Shown here one piece after another: positions 27,001-36,905 of a stretch of DNA of 64,000 bases (position 1 is its first letter; each line of letters begins with the position of its first letter). The translations under genes and the position numbers were made by a program. This DNA comes from Cryptomeria japonica (taxonomy: Eukaryota > Streptophyta > Pinopsida > Cupressales > Cupressaceae). The stretch is taken from positions 264,788,574 through 264,852,573 of the forward strand of contig NC_081407.1 in NCBI RefSeq assembly GCF_030272615.1, given 5' to 3'. The notes beneath the pieces are model-generated. The model was not told the DNA's origin. It saw nothing but the letters and a program-made list of their open reading frames with translations, and ran no database searches.

Positions 27001-30000
27001 CATTTTTCCTGTCTCATTTTCAACCAAAGCTTTCCATTTCTTAAAAGTTTCAAAAACATCTGATTTTTGCTTTAGGAAATATACCCATGTTTTTCTAGTT
27101 GAGTCATCAATAAAAATAACATAATAACAAGAGCCACCAAGAGATGATACCTGAGCCGGTCCCCATACATCTGAATGCACAAGCTCTAACTTCTCACTCT
27201 TCTTTTCTTTCCCAACCTTGAGAAATCTGACTCTTTTCTGTTTGCCATAAACACAGATAACATAAAGATTTAACGTGGTTCATCCAGAATGGGTTACGTC
27301 CACCATACACAGTCGTCCAATCTTTCTTATTATCCAGCAAAAACAGTACATCAACATTACAATGCCTTAAGCATCCCAACCGCTTATAACATGTGTTTTT
27401 AGGGCAAAAACAAAGTCGGCCTTTTTAAGGTTTTATTACAATGTCAGTTTTCATAAAAAAAAAAAACCCCAATTTTTTTTTTCGGGGGCTCTCGCCCCCG
27501 AACCCCTGCTTTTCTCGGGGGCTGCCGCCCTTGAATCCCTGCCCGAGGCCCAACCCAACCCCGGACCCCCGCGAGGATACATGCTGAGTGTATAGTACTT
27601 TGCTGATCAGTCGCCACATTTCAACAATCTCCCACTTGGAGACCGATTAGGCTCCACACCAAACAATCTCCCACTTGGGGACTGATACTACACGACACCA
27701 CTGTACATGCAATATCCGCTGGATAAAAAACACTAGGAATCAACTGGTATACATTCCACAATTATCAATCAAGAAGACCAACAGAAACTGATGAAGAAAT
27801 TAGCTTCTCCTGTGGAACTGCCTTTGTGAACATATCGGCAGGATTCTCACTTGTGTGAATCTTCTCAAGCCGTAACTGACCCTCCTCCAAAATAGTCTAG
27901 ATGAAGTGGTACCTGAGCTGAATGTGCTTTGTCCTTGAATGAAAAGCAGAGTTCTTCGCAAGATGAATGGCACTTTGGCTATCAGTATACAATGGGCGAT
28001 CCTCCTGTATTTTACCCAATTCCTCCAGAAAACATTGTAACCAAATCATCTCCTTGTTGGCTTCTGTAGCAGCAACATACTCAGCTTCAGTTGTTGAAAG
28101 TGCAACAACCTTTTGCACCCTAGAAATCCAACTGATTGCAGTTCCCCCTATAGTAAAAACATACCCTGTAGTACTTCTCCGTGAATCAATATCACTTGCC
28201 AGATCAGAGTCAACAAATCTACTCAGAGCAGCATTAGATCCTTTGAAACATAATGCCTTCATAGTAGTTCCTTTCAAATACCGAAGAATCCATTTCACAG
28301 CATTCCAATGTTCCATACTCGGATTACTCATAAATCTGCTCACAACTCCCACTGCATGTGCAATATCTAGCCTTGTGCATACCATTGCATACATCAGACT
28401 GCCAACAGCTAATGAATACGGGATGTTAGACATTTTATTAACCTCTTCCTGTGCTTTGGGGCACATCTCCTTAGTCAATTTGAAATGACTAGCCAAAGGT
28501 GTACTAACTACTTTTGCATTCTGCATGTTAAATATTTTCAACACCTTTACATACTCACTTTGGGACAAATTCAAGGTTCTATTTTTCCTATCCCGTGTAA
28601 TCATCATACCGAGAATTTTCTTAGCTGCACCCAAATCCTTCATAGCAAATGACCTGGCTAATTTCTGTTTAAGATCATTTATATGTTGCATGTTAGACCC
28701 AGCAACAAGCATGTCATCAACATAAAGCAACAGGATAATATAACTGCCATTATCAAATCTCTTAAAATATACACAATGATTAGAATGACATCTATGATAA
28801 CCGTGTTCAGCCATGAAACTATCAAATTTTAAATACCATTGTCGGGGTGCTTGCTTTAGGCCATACAGATTTTTCTTCAACCTGCACACCAAGTTCTCCT
28901 TACCTTTGACTTCATATCCCTGTGGTTGCAACATGTAAATTTCCTCCTCCAAATCTCCATGGAGAAAAGCTGTTTTGACATCTAATTGTTCAAGATGTAA
29001 ATCATCTGCAGCCACAAGACTAAGTACAGTTCTAATTGAAGTCATTTTTACAACTAGAGAAAATATTTCATCATAATCTATACCTTTTTTCTGTGCAAGA
29101 CCTTTTACCACAAGTCTGGCCTTATATCTTTTCTGACCTACTTCCTCCTCCTTTAGCCGATAAACCCATTTGTTAGGCAAGGCTCTTTTTTCTGCAGGTA
29201 AAGGGACTAAGTCTCAAGTCTTATTTTTCATCAAGGAGTCCATCTCCTCTTTCATGCCTAGCTCCCACTGTTGTTTGGCATCTACCTGCATTGCTTCTTC
29301 ATATTCTTCTGGTTCACCAAAATCCGTTAATAAAATAGAATACAAAGAAGGAGAAAATCTTTCAGGGGGTCTACTTATCCTCGTAGAACATCTAACACTT
29401 ACAGGAGTTTGTAGGACAATCTGTTGTTGTTAAGCATCAGGTACCTGTGGGTTTTCATTTTCAGGAATTTCATCCAACACCACATATTCTTGTTTGTCCT
29501 GTTCATGCTTCTTTTCCTGCATCTGTTCTTTATACATAACCTTCTCATTGAATATAACATTTCTACTTTTAATTATTTTCTTATTTTCAAAATCCCATAA
29601 CCGATAGCCATATTCATCTATCCCATATCCAATGAAGGTACATTTCTGAGATTTAGCATCAAGCTTGGTTCTGTTTTCTTTATCAACATGGACAAAAGCT
29701 TCACAACCAAAGGTTTTTAGAAAAGAATAATTTACCTTTTTACCAGTCCATGCCTCCTCTGGAATACCACCATCCAAAGGGGTTGAAGGTCCTTTATTTA
29801 TCAAATAGACAGCAGTATGTACAACATTTGCCCAAAAATGTAAGGGCAATCCAACATGCAATCTCATGCTCCTCGCGCGTTCCATGATAGTCGTATTCAT
29901 TCTCTTCGACACACCATTTCCCTGTGGAGTTCCTGGAATTGTCTTCTGCTTTCTAATCCCATTTAAGGAGCAATAATCTTCAAATGCCTTGCTGCAATAC

Positions 30001-33000
30001 TCACCTCCATTATTCGATTTGAGACACTTCAATCTTTTTTCTGTCTCATTCTCAACCAAAGCTTTCCATTTCTTAAAAGTTTCAAAAACATCTGATTTTT
30101 GCTTTAAGAAATATACCCATGTTTTTCTGGTTGAGTCATCAATAAAAATAACATAATAACAAGAGCCACCAAGAGATGATACCTGAGCCGGTCGCCATAC
30201 ATCTGAATGCACAAGCTCTAACTTCTCACTCTTCTTTTCTTTCCCAACCTTGACAAATCTGACTATTTTCTGTTTGCCATAAACACAGTTTTCACAGAAC
30301 TCTAAATCAATCTTCTTTAGTCCTGGCAATAGATTTTTGGAGTGAAGGGTTTTCATCCCTTTCTCACTCATTTGCCCAAGCCTATGGTGCGACATTATCG
30401 AATCTGTTCTTACAACATTTATTGTTGTTGTCCCTGCAGTAACTTTATCTGTAGCAGCTAGGGTAGAGTAAGTGTTACCTGTACACAGATATAATGTGCC
30501 TACCTTCGCACCTTTAGCTATTACTAATGATCCTTTAGCGACCTTCCACATACTGTCTGAGAGGGTAACTATGCAACCTTCACTACCTAGTTGCCCTGCA
30601 AAAATTAAATTTCTTCTTAAATTAGGAACATGTTTTACCTCCTGCAGAAACCAGTCATTTCCATTCTGCAACTTGATCTTTATCTTTTCTTTTCCAACAA
30701 TTTGACAGGGCTCATCATCACCCAAATATACCTGTCCAAAATCACCTTGAACATAATCTAGAAAATATTTTCTATGGGCTGTAGTATGAAATGAAGCCCC
30801 AGAATCCATTACCCAGGAATCATTAACATTATCCAAACATAAGATTAAAACATCTTGTAAAGTATTACTTGCAATATTAGCTTTTTTACTGTCATTTTCA
30901 TTTTTGTCTCTTTCTTTGTTTTTCCGAGACCAACAGTCTTTCTTTAGATGACCAGGCTTTCCGCAGTACCAACAATCTTTCTTTCCTCTAGATTGAGAGC
31001 GTCCTTTCTTTGACTTCCCTCGTGACTTCTCATTCCAAGGGCCTTTTCCTCTTTCCTTTGATCTTCCTCTGTTCTCCACATTCAAAACACTACCCGATGA
31101 TGTTGGAGTCTCACCTGTGCTTTTTTTTCACATTTCCTTGCTTAGGATAACACCAACAATATCATCAAATACCAAAGTATTTTTACCAGAGATAGAGTTA
31201 CTTATAGCCATAACCAAGCTATTCCAGCTTTCTGGCAAAGAACATAAAATCAAGAGAGCCCTAACCTCTTTTGCAAAGGTAATTTTTATCGAAGACAATT
31301 GACTGGTAATTGTATTAAATTCATTTAAGTGCTCCGCTACAGATCCTCCCTCACTCATTTTCAAATTAAACAAACGCTTCATAAGAAATACCTTATTCGA
31401 AGCCGAGGGTTTCTCATACAGCTTAGCCAATGTCGCCATCAAATCTACAGCCGTTTTTGCTTCTATTATATTGAATGCTACAGACAGTGTAAGGCACAAT
31501 CGAATGGATCCCAGTGCCTTTCTATCTAAAATGTCTCACTCTTCATCTGACATTGTGGTCGCTTTCTTTGCCTTTCCTTCCAATGGCCGCTACAAATCCT
31601 TTTGATACAGGTAATCCTCCATCTACATTTTCCATAACTGATAATTCTGGCTGTTAAACTTTTCGACCTTGAATTTGGAATCTTCCATTGCTCCCACTCA
31701 AATCTGAAAGTACTGCCAATTTACAGAAAACCTCGCTCTGATACCAGTTGTTAGGGTTTCAAGCAGATCTGAAGCAAATATGAACTAACAATTATATGCA
31801 GATTTAAATACAAAAGATAAAGAAATAAAACAGGACACAGATAACACAGAGATTTAACGTGGTTCACCCAGAATGGGTTACGTCCACCATACACAGTCGT
31901 CCAATCTTTCTTATTATCCAGCAAAAACAGTACATCAATATTACAATGCCTTAAGCATCCTAGCCACTTATAACATGCGTTTTTAGGGCAAAAGCAAAGT
32001 CGGCCTTTAGGGTTTTGTTACAATGTTAGTTTTTATCAACAAAAAAAAACCCCAATGTCAGTTTTTATCAAAAAAAAAAAACCCCAAAATTTTTTTCTCG
32101 GGGGCTGCCGCCCCCGAACCCCTGCCCGGCCCCAGACCCCGGCGAGGATACGTGCTAAGTGTACAGTACTTTGCTGATCAGTCACCACATTTCAACACTT
32201 TTGTCATTTATTCATGATATATTTATTTTTTAATTCTATTCCTTATATCCCTTGAGATTTAAAGGACATGCTGCATAATGTGTCTCAATTTCTTGGAAAT
32301 CTTATGTACATAAGAATTACCAAGTATTTGTTTCAAAAACAAGAGAAGTGTTTTTTGCTACACATGAAACATAAACATCTCTTAACTGAACAATGATGCT
32401 TAGCAGGGCAGTTTTGTACCATATCAAAACAAAAAAAAAGCAAATCTATGAGATTAAGGAAAAAACAAAAATATTAATTACAACATAAGATCACCGAGAA
32501 CTGGTGGCATCCTCAAGTGATGGAAGTGCTAATACTCATTGTGAAATATGGTAGGCTATATGAGGCAAAAGGTAATCCACAAAGCCATGGCATCACTGTG
32601 AATGTGCTATCAAAACAGAATCCCTGAATCCACGACATAGTTGTGGCTGATGGATTGACAAGGTACCAAGAGTCCAAATTTAATTGAAATGTAATGAACA
32701 TCAAGTTCTAGAAACGAGTAAAAGAAGGGTCCAAGCACCACTTGTAATTTAGATGTCTTTTACTTGGCACCCATATAATTTGTTTTTGCATTTTGATATT
32801 TGTGTTTTTTGTTCCATGAATCAATGAACATTCAATTCACTGAGCGATGTTACTCTCAAGCCTAGTATACTGTTTGGGCAGTAAACTGGGTCACCATCCA
32901 TGGCGTCACTATGCCTTATACTATACCACGCCTCACCAAATTTTTTTACAACTGTTTTTCATTATAACATATAATTAGAATTTGAAAGATAAGAATGCTT

Positions 33001-33958
33001 GCTGAAAAATATTTTAGAACCTAGTTGTGCAATTGCTTTACATCCAAAGGTGGTCATCTCTGACCTCATGTCTCTACAAATCCTAGTCATGCTATATTTC
33101 ATTGATAAACTGGAAGTAGTGAAGACTAGTAGGGATATTCAATGGAGCTCAAGAAAAAAGATGATGTACTCTTTTGTAGGGAAAATGCGGTTGGTTCTTC
33201 AGCCTATCAGGGCAACTTCAGAAGAAACTTCCAATGATGTCTTAAAATCTATTGGTGAAGTCCTGGGTGACTGGAAAGAAACGGTAATTGAAATATAGGA
33301 AAATTGTGATTTTTGTGATATTTGCAGTGCAGGATTTGATGAATAAATCATAATCTATTCACATATTTTTAATTTTCATGACAAATTTGTTTTCTGGTTT
33401 GTTTTTCCAGTGGGATTCAATTGAAAATAAGTCAACAGTGTTTGTCTTTGGAGCTGGTGCTGTGGCAGCTTTGTGGATTTCATCAACTGTAATTAGTGCA
33501 ATCAACTCTGTTCCTTTGGTATCTGCCACTGACCAGTGCATATTTTTCAAGCAGAGTTGTATATATATATATATATAAATGGGAAATTTCTAAATTTACA
33601 TTTCAGACATCTAATACCAATTGACAAACCAAATAAAATATTTTCTTTGGGAAGATGTTAAGATTGCTAATGGGTTCCTGTTCTGTTCTTTTTGGTTATA
33701 TCATCAATAAACAGCTTCCGAAAGTAATGGAGCTCATTGGCCTCAGCTATTCATTGTGGTTTACCTACCGCTACCTTCTTTTCAAGGTTATTGCCTTGTG
33801 TGGTTGAATGAGAACAGCTATTTTGACTCTACACTGTAAGTTGCTTTTGCATCAAACTGATAGGGCCATCTGGTTGTGGACCACAGGAAAGCAGGAAGGA
33901 ACTAGCAGCAAACATTGAGGAGCTTAAACAAAAAGTTACTGGAACAGAAGATGATTAA
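14901..33958 (+). CDS. CURT1: CURVATURE THYLAKOID 1 (CURT1/CAAD domain) protein, five coding exons
   Basis: CDS join: 14901-15039, 33180-33283, 33411-33518, 33715-33786, 33887-33958, giving 164 residues, about the usual family length. The family bends grana-margin thylakoid membranes in chloroplasts. Residues 1 to about 46 form a Ser/Thr/Arg-rich plastid transit peptide starting [12 protein letters not shown]. The mature part has an acidic start ([12 protein letters not shown]), an amphipathic segment and the conserved [10 protein letters not shown]. Transmembrane helix 1 (about [20 protein letters not shown]) and the loop [15 protein letters not shown] follow. Transmembrane helix 2 leads to YRYLLFK, then a charged helix [16 protein letters not shown]. 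All introns have GT..AG ends. Intron 1 is phase 1 and its junction restores a glycine codon; the others are phase 0. Intron 1 is about 18.1 kb and full of transposons. I cannot assign the CURT1A-D paralogue. Intact frame and clean splice sites suggest a functional gene. Confidence 0.9.
18786..18808. repeat. (AC)n microsatellite
   Basis: About 23 bp of uninterrupted AC dinucleotides. Confidence 0.95.
18955..21590 (-). pseudogene. hAT-superfamily transposase pseudogene (BED finger + DUF659)
   Basis: Minus-strand blocks run from about 21590 downwards. A start [15 protein letters not shown] leads into a BED-type zinc finger ([20 protein letters not shown], about 21,470-21,410). A DUF659 transposase core follows at 20764-20345, with [39 protein letters not shown] and [13 protein letters not shown]. 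The alpha-helical region [15 protein letters not shown] is near 19,780-19,735. The C-terminal dimerisation block [14 protein letters not shown] is near 19,325-19,285. An acidic tail ends near 18,957. Together these make a full-length hAT order. Several stops and frameshifts, plus a 209-bp duplication of the BED region, make it dead. Terminal inverted repeats and an 8-bp target duplication were not found. About 600 bp to its right (21,600-22,230) is likely its non-coding end. Confidence 0.85.
21166..21583 (-). repeat. 209-bp tandem duplication of the hAT BED finger
   Basis: Copies 21166-21374 and 21375-21583 are nearly identical; both contain CCTTTATCAATTTTATATTT and CACCTCTTGGAAGTTGTTC. The length 209 leaves the copies in different frames. 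Confidence 0.9.
22260..23140. other. Intron sequence with no recognised feature
   Basis: AT-rich, no supported gene. Short frames here have no identifiable domain. Confidence 0.5.
23147..23375. repeat. 114-bp tandem duplication
   Basis: Copies start at 23147 and 23261 with GCTCCAATGGGTAGAAAATA and share the interior up to CTCAAAAAGCACC. Confidence 0.88.
23584..23808. repeat. GC-rich minisatellite, about 25-bp unit
   Basis: Units at about 23632, 23657, 23682, 23708, 23733, 23758 and 23783, each near AGGGGCATTGCTCCCGGACCC in type. Related G/C blocks occur inside the Copia LTRs at 27,485-27,570 and 32,095-32,145. Confidence 0.85.
23785..23871. repeat. Perfect 15-bp inverted repeat
   Basis: GGTCTCCACTCCCAG at 23785-23799 is the exact reverse complement of CTGGGAGTGGAGACC at 23857-23871. 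A 57-bp spacer lies between them. Confidence 0.9.
24034..24059. repeat. (AT)n microsatellite
   Basis: About 26 bp of alternating A and T. Confidence 0.95.
26901..27254 (-). pseudogene. Extra copy of a Copia integrase fragment joined to an LTR
   Basis: This stretch matches 29,936-30,289 of the adjacent Copia integrase and encodes the core from [15 protein letters not shown] to [17 protein letters not shown]. It ends at AAACACAG, where it switches directly into LTR sequence (AACATAAAGATTTAACG). The LTR carries a similar CACAG at that point. The integrase's second catalytic Asp is kept here (KSDNGGEY). It is a rearranged remnant, not a gene. Confidence 0.85.
27250..27626 (-). repeat. Copia 3' LTR, truncated
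   Basis: Matches the right LTR at 31,749-32,197 from AGATTTAACGTGGTTCA through the GC-rich block to TTTCAACA. It lacks about the first 100 plus-strand bases, which are replaced by the integrase fragment. It adjoins the PPT (minus strand CAAGTGGGAGAT) at about 27,627-27,638. Confidence 0.85.
27765..31688 (-). pseudogene. Copia (Tork/TNT1-like) Gag-Pol polyprotein pseudogene
   Basis: A single minus-strand frame of about 3.9 kb starts at ATG 31688 and ends at TGA 27765-27767. Domains in order: UBN2-type Gag (31,688-31,130), zinc knuckle [14 protein letters not shown] (about 30,970), and protease [12 protein letters not shown] (about 30,810). Integrase follows, with an HHCC finger ([14 protein letters not shown]) and core, then RT with YVDDMLVAG (about 28,710), then RNase H ending [10 protein letters not shown]. 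In-frame stops are TAG 31623, TAG 31590, TGA 31536, TGA 31128, TAA 29430, TGA 29214 and TAG 27897, yet I find no frameshift. The second integrase Asp is Asn (KSNNGGEY). The element sits antisense within CURT1 intron 1. Gag style suggests the Tork/TNT1 lineage. Confidence 0.93.
31735..31746 (-). promoter_or_regulatory. Copia primer-binding site
   Basis: Minus strand TGGTATCAGAGC, complementary to initiator tRNA-Met, two bases from the LTR edge at 31749. Confidence 0.9.
31749..32197 (-). repeat. Copia 5' LTR, complete (449 bp)
   Basis: Minus strand begins TGTTGAAATGTGG and ends AACCCTAACA beside the PBS. Contains a GC-rich block near 32,095-32,145 and two A-tracts followed by CCCC. It differs from the left LTR at many sites, so the insertion is not recent. 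Confidence 0.9.
32650..33179. other. End of CURT1 intron 1
   Basis: Ordinary AT-rich intron sequence leading to the exon 2 acceptor. No other gene seen. Confidence 0.6.
33180..33958 (+). CDS. CURT1: CURT1 exons 2-5 (mature CAAD domain)
   Basis: Exon 2 is 33180-33283 (acceptor CTTTTGTAG, donor ACG|GTAATT). Exon 3 is 33411-33518 (acceptor GTTTTTCCAG, donor TTG|GTATCT). Exon 4 is 33715-33786 (acceptor AATAAACAG, donor AAG|GTTATT). Exon 5 is 33887-33958, ending GATGATTAA (acceptor GGACCACAG). The exons encode 34, 36, 24 and 23 residues with no stops. Introns 2-4 are 127, 196 and 100 bp, ordinary plant sizes, in sharp contrast to intron 1. Confidence 0.93.
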
Positions 33959-34116
33959 TGCTGACATCGAGCAGTTCAATTTTTTCCATCAATGTAATAT
34001 TTCTACTTTGAAAGGAAGTATCTTGCAATATTCTTATCATGTATATTTTTACTGCTAATTAGTAACTTATTGGTTACAGCTAACATCTATTAGTTGCAAT
34101 GCTGCTCCAAGATATC

Positions 34117-34245
34117 GTGCAGCTACATACACCACCTTGGCAGCTACTTTTAGCATTAATCAGTACTGCTCTCAGATAATGTGCAGCTGCATACGTCACC
34201 CTGGCCGCTACCTTTAGCATTAAAACAATAATGCCTTCTTTGACG
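34117..34245. repeat. 64-bp imperfect tandem duplication downstream of CURT1
   Basis: GTGCAGCTACATACACCACC at 34117 and GTGCAGCTGCATACGTCACC at 34181 open two related copies, each including TTTAGCATTAA. It is probably in or just past the CURT1 3' UTR. Confidence 0.8.
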
Positions 34246-34249
34246 ATAT

Positions 34250-35180
34250 GTTAACTGTAATCAAATTTTGCAATGATAGAATTTTCTTGGCGTGTTTTCT
34301 TTTTATGCAAATGATTCTTTTGATACAATGGATAGATCTATTGAAGAGTAAAACACTTTTTTTGCATTCTTGACTCGTGTGTTCCTTTGCGATCAATTTT
34401 GATAAACTGATGAACTGCATCACTCAAATCTTTTATTGATAAATTTTCTTGCTAGCTTGTTACACTGAATTTGATTAAAAGTTTTATCAATTCGAAAAAG
34501 AGGCAGAAGAATGTAGCCTTCTGAAGATTTGATTTAGTGGGCTAATATGCAAAATGTTGAATAGGTAGTCTTACTAAAATTTGTAGATATTTTGAAAGAG
34601 GAAGCCAATGGAAAAGCAATGAATACGTAACCTTTGGAAGGTAGAAAAAAGTAAGAAGAGTTATAAATCCTTCACATGTTTGTGTTGTACTGCGCAACCT
34701 GAGAATCTTGCTATCTGCTACTGCCACCAGCCAAATGCTTATGCATGCATGCAGCCACAACTAGGAAAGAGAAGGTGATGCCTAGACAAGCTCATACAAC
34801 ATACCTAGGAGAGCCCTATGGGTTGCTCAGCTTGTTTTGGCCAGCAGCCACTTTTAACTTTTTAAGGAGTTATTTATGGAATTAGTGGTCCATGAAAACA
34901 ATTTTTTAAATTTTTTTGCTTATTTTTAAGCAATCATCGTAAATTTGTATTAATAATATTAATAACAAATTGTGTAGGTAAATTGGAGGTAAATGTTAAA
35001 AGGGAGAAAAAAATGTAGCGTCATGTGACATCTTTTTATTTTTTTCAATATGGAGTTGTTTATTTTCAGCCTTTTTTAAACGACTTTATGCAATCACTTG
35101 ATCTTTCCAATATAAATCACAAAATAAAAACAAAGTCAAATTGACTAGAATTTGTGTCATAATCAGAGTTAATCAATCTT
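34250..35180. other. Intergenic sequence, no gene seen
   Basis: AT-rich. No conserved frame or domain on either strand. Confidence 0.5.
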
Positions 35181-35184
35181 ATAT

Positions 35185-35300
35185 TAAAGTGTTTGATAAA
35201 ATTCCTATATAAAAGCTTTTGATAAAAATCCTACATAAAAGCTTTTGATAAAAACCTTATGTAAAAGCTTTTAATAAAAAAATATGTAAAAGCTTATGAT
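35185..35300. repeat. 26-bp tandem repeat (AAAAGCTTTTGATAAAA)
   Basis: AAAAGCTTTT recurs at 35211, 35237, 35263 and, as AAAAGCTTAT, at 35288, with a spacing of 25-26 bp. Confidence 0.88.
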
Positions 35301-35371
35301 AGAGAGTAATGCCTAGATAAGCCCATACGACACACTTACTTGACACTAAAGCACAAAGGTTTAAGACAACA

Positions 35372-35782
35372 TGTAATGACATCTTTTATAAATGCCCTGT
35401 TTTTTGCTTCAATATCACAATTCCAATTGAAGTAAGGAATGAAATAGAGATATCATTTACCAATTAGATTTTGATTGAGACCCCTCAATCATATTAGATA
35501 TAAATTCGATCATTCCTACTAGAGTTAGGGGCATTATCTTAATCATTATAATATTCATAATGTATAATATTCATAATGTACATGTGGGATTCCTTTAAAT
35601 CTTTTTCCAATATTCAATCCACACTATGAAGCACTTGGGAGATCATACAAGGTGCAATGAATCTATCGATCAAGTCCAAGAGCTTGTTAATGGTACCTGC
35701 CATTTTACCTCATAGCCCCACTTGGGGTTACCACTACTTGAATAGACCTTTTTACTACTTGCCCTCATATGTCTTACCTCCC

Positions 35783-35820
<38 letters not shown>

Positions 35821-36462
35821 TAAAAATATATATTAACAATAATATGTTAATTACATCCATTTCTACTTGGATGACAAAATAAAAAATCAGTAATATCATG
35901 GTCTATGCATCAAACCAAAACACTTATATAATGCATAGGGATTGTATGTTGAATATTGCTCATTTATTCAAATTTCTACTTATGGATCTCTCTTGATGAT
36001 CCTCTATTACTTTTATGTACAGATTTGAATGTGCAGATTTGATATAACTCTCTCTTTCCCTTTATGTCTTTCAATGTAAAGGGGAGGCTACACCTCTTCA
36101 TGTCTGCCATTTGGCAAGAGTCACAACCTTTCATAGTTAGCCCCCTTTGAAAGAGTACAACCATTCATGATTTCTACCATGGTGAAAGAGTTACTTATTT
36201 ACTTCCCATTCCTTTCTTCTTGCCTTAATCCTTCATTCTTTTTCCCTTTCTCCACATGCCCCCTTCAAATAAAGTTCTATTCTACCTTTTATGTCTCATT
36301 TTTTAGGGAGACAACTTTTCATTTCATGTCTTTTGACAATTTATTAAACTTAATTGCATTTTAATTATTTTAATTTCATTCTTTATATCTTAGTTTTATT
36401 TTTAATTTTTTCCTATTATTTTTTAATTTATTATTAAACTATTTCAAAATGAAGATGTTAGA
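35372..36462 (-). repeat. 3' LTR of a compact LTR element
   Basis: Matches the split LTR at 36754-42215 over its whole length. Plus-strand start TGTAATGAC and end AAGATGTTAGA correspond to TGTAATGTCCC and GGACACTACA in the partner. Length is about 1,090 bp. Includes a (GA)n run at 35784-35818. Confidence 0.8.
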
Positions 36463-36753
36463 GTCCGCCTTACCCAAGATTGCTTGTCCACAAGTAATGA
36501 TCATAGAATGCTCAAAATGATTCCCAATATGAAATGGCTTTGGAATCACACATGGAATAAACTTGTTGAAAACACATCAAGGATGAGCCAAACACGAAGC
36601 TTACACATAAAAACACACATCATACACATGGATATGTGCAAACACGAAGCATACACGCAAATGCACGTTATTAGATCCTTCTTATTGAATAGAATGCATT
36701 CAATATTTCATCTTTACCTTGCAGGATGGTAGGATCATGGCTTTGATACCATC
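36463..36753 (-). mobile_element. Interior of the compact LTR element, about 290 bp, with PBS
   Basis: The minus strand reads TGGTATCAAAGC (plus 36740-36751) two bases inside the LTR at 36754, a variant of the initiator-Met PBS. No Gag or Pol coding is seen in the remaining ~280 bp. So the element must be non-autonomous. Confidence 0.7.
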
Positions 36754-36905
36754 TGTAATGTCCCATTTTTTAAATGCCTCGTTTTTGCCTTAAAATCACA
36801 ATTCCAAGTAAACTAAGGAAAGAAATAGAGATATCATTTACCAATTAGATCCTAACTAAGACCCCTCAATCATGTTAGATATAAATTCAATCATTCCCAC
36901 TAGGG

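Larger units (their letters stand above)
24780..32645. repeat. Three tandem copies of a ~840-bp repeat, the third split by a Copia insertion
   Basis: Equivalent points (ACAAAGAGG) lie at 24846, 25684 and 26533, giving periods of 838 and 849 bp. Shared landmarks in each copy are GAAGCTTTTAGACT, a CTTGAGTATTAGATA-like block, CCTTGAGATTTAAGGACATG and CATCACTGC near the end. Copy 3 runs from about 26,533 to 26,900 and resumes at 32,198, ending near 32,645. Each unit also carries an internal ~112-bp half-repeat around the GAAGCTTTTAGA motif. No reading frame is conserved among copies. Confidence 0.85.
15040..33179 (+). other. CURT1: Giant first intron of CURT1 (about 18.1 kb)
   Basis: Bounded by GTATGT and TTTTGTAG. 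Contains a hAT transposase pseudogene, several tandem repeats and a Copia retrotransposon, described separately. From 15,040 to about 18,780 I see only non-coding sequence. This includes a somewhat GC-richer stretch at 16,480-17,100 without an open frame that I could identify. Confidence 0.78.

Noticed and set aside
27967-28488. Open frame of 173 codons on the + strand
   Set aside because: It is the antisense shadow of the Copia RT/RNase H on the minus strand and has no domain of its own.
32513-32704. Minus-strand frame within the third ~840-bp repeat
   Set aside because: The frame is not kept in the other two copies, and I recognise no domain.
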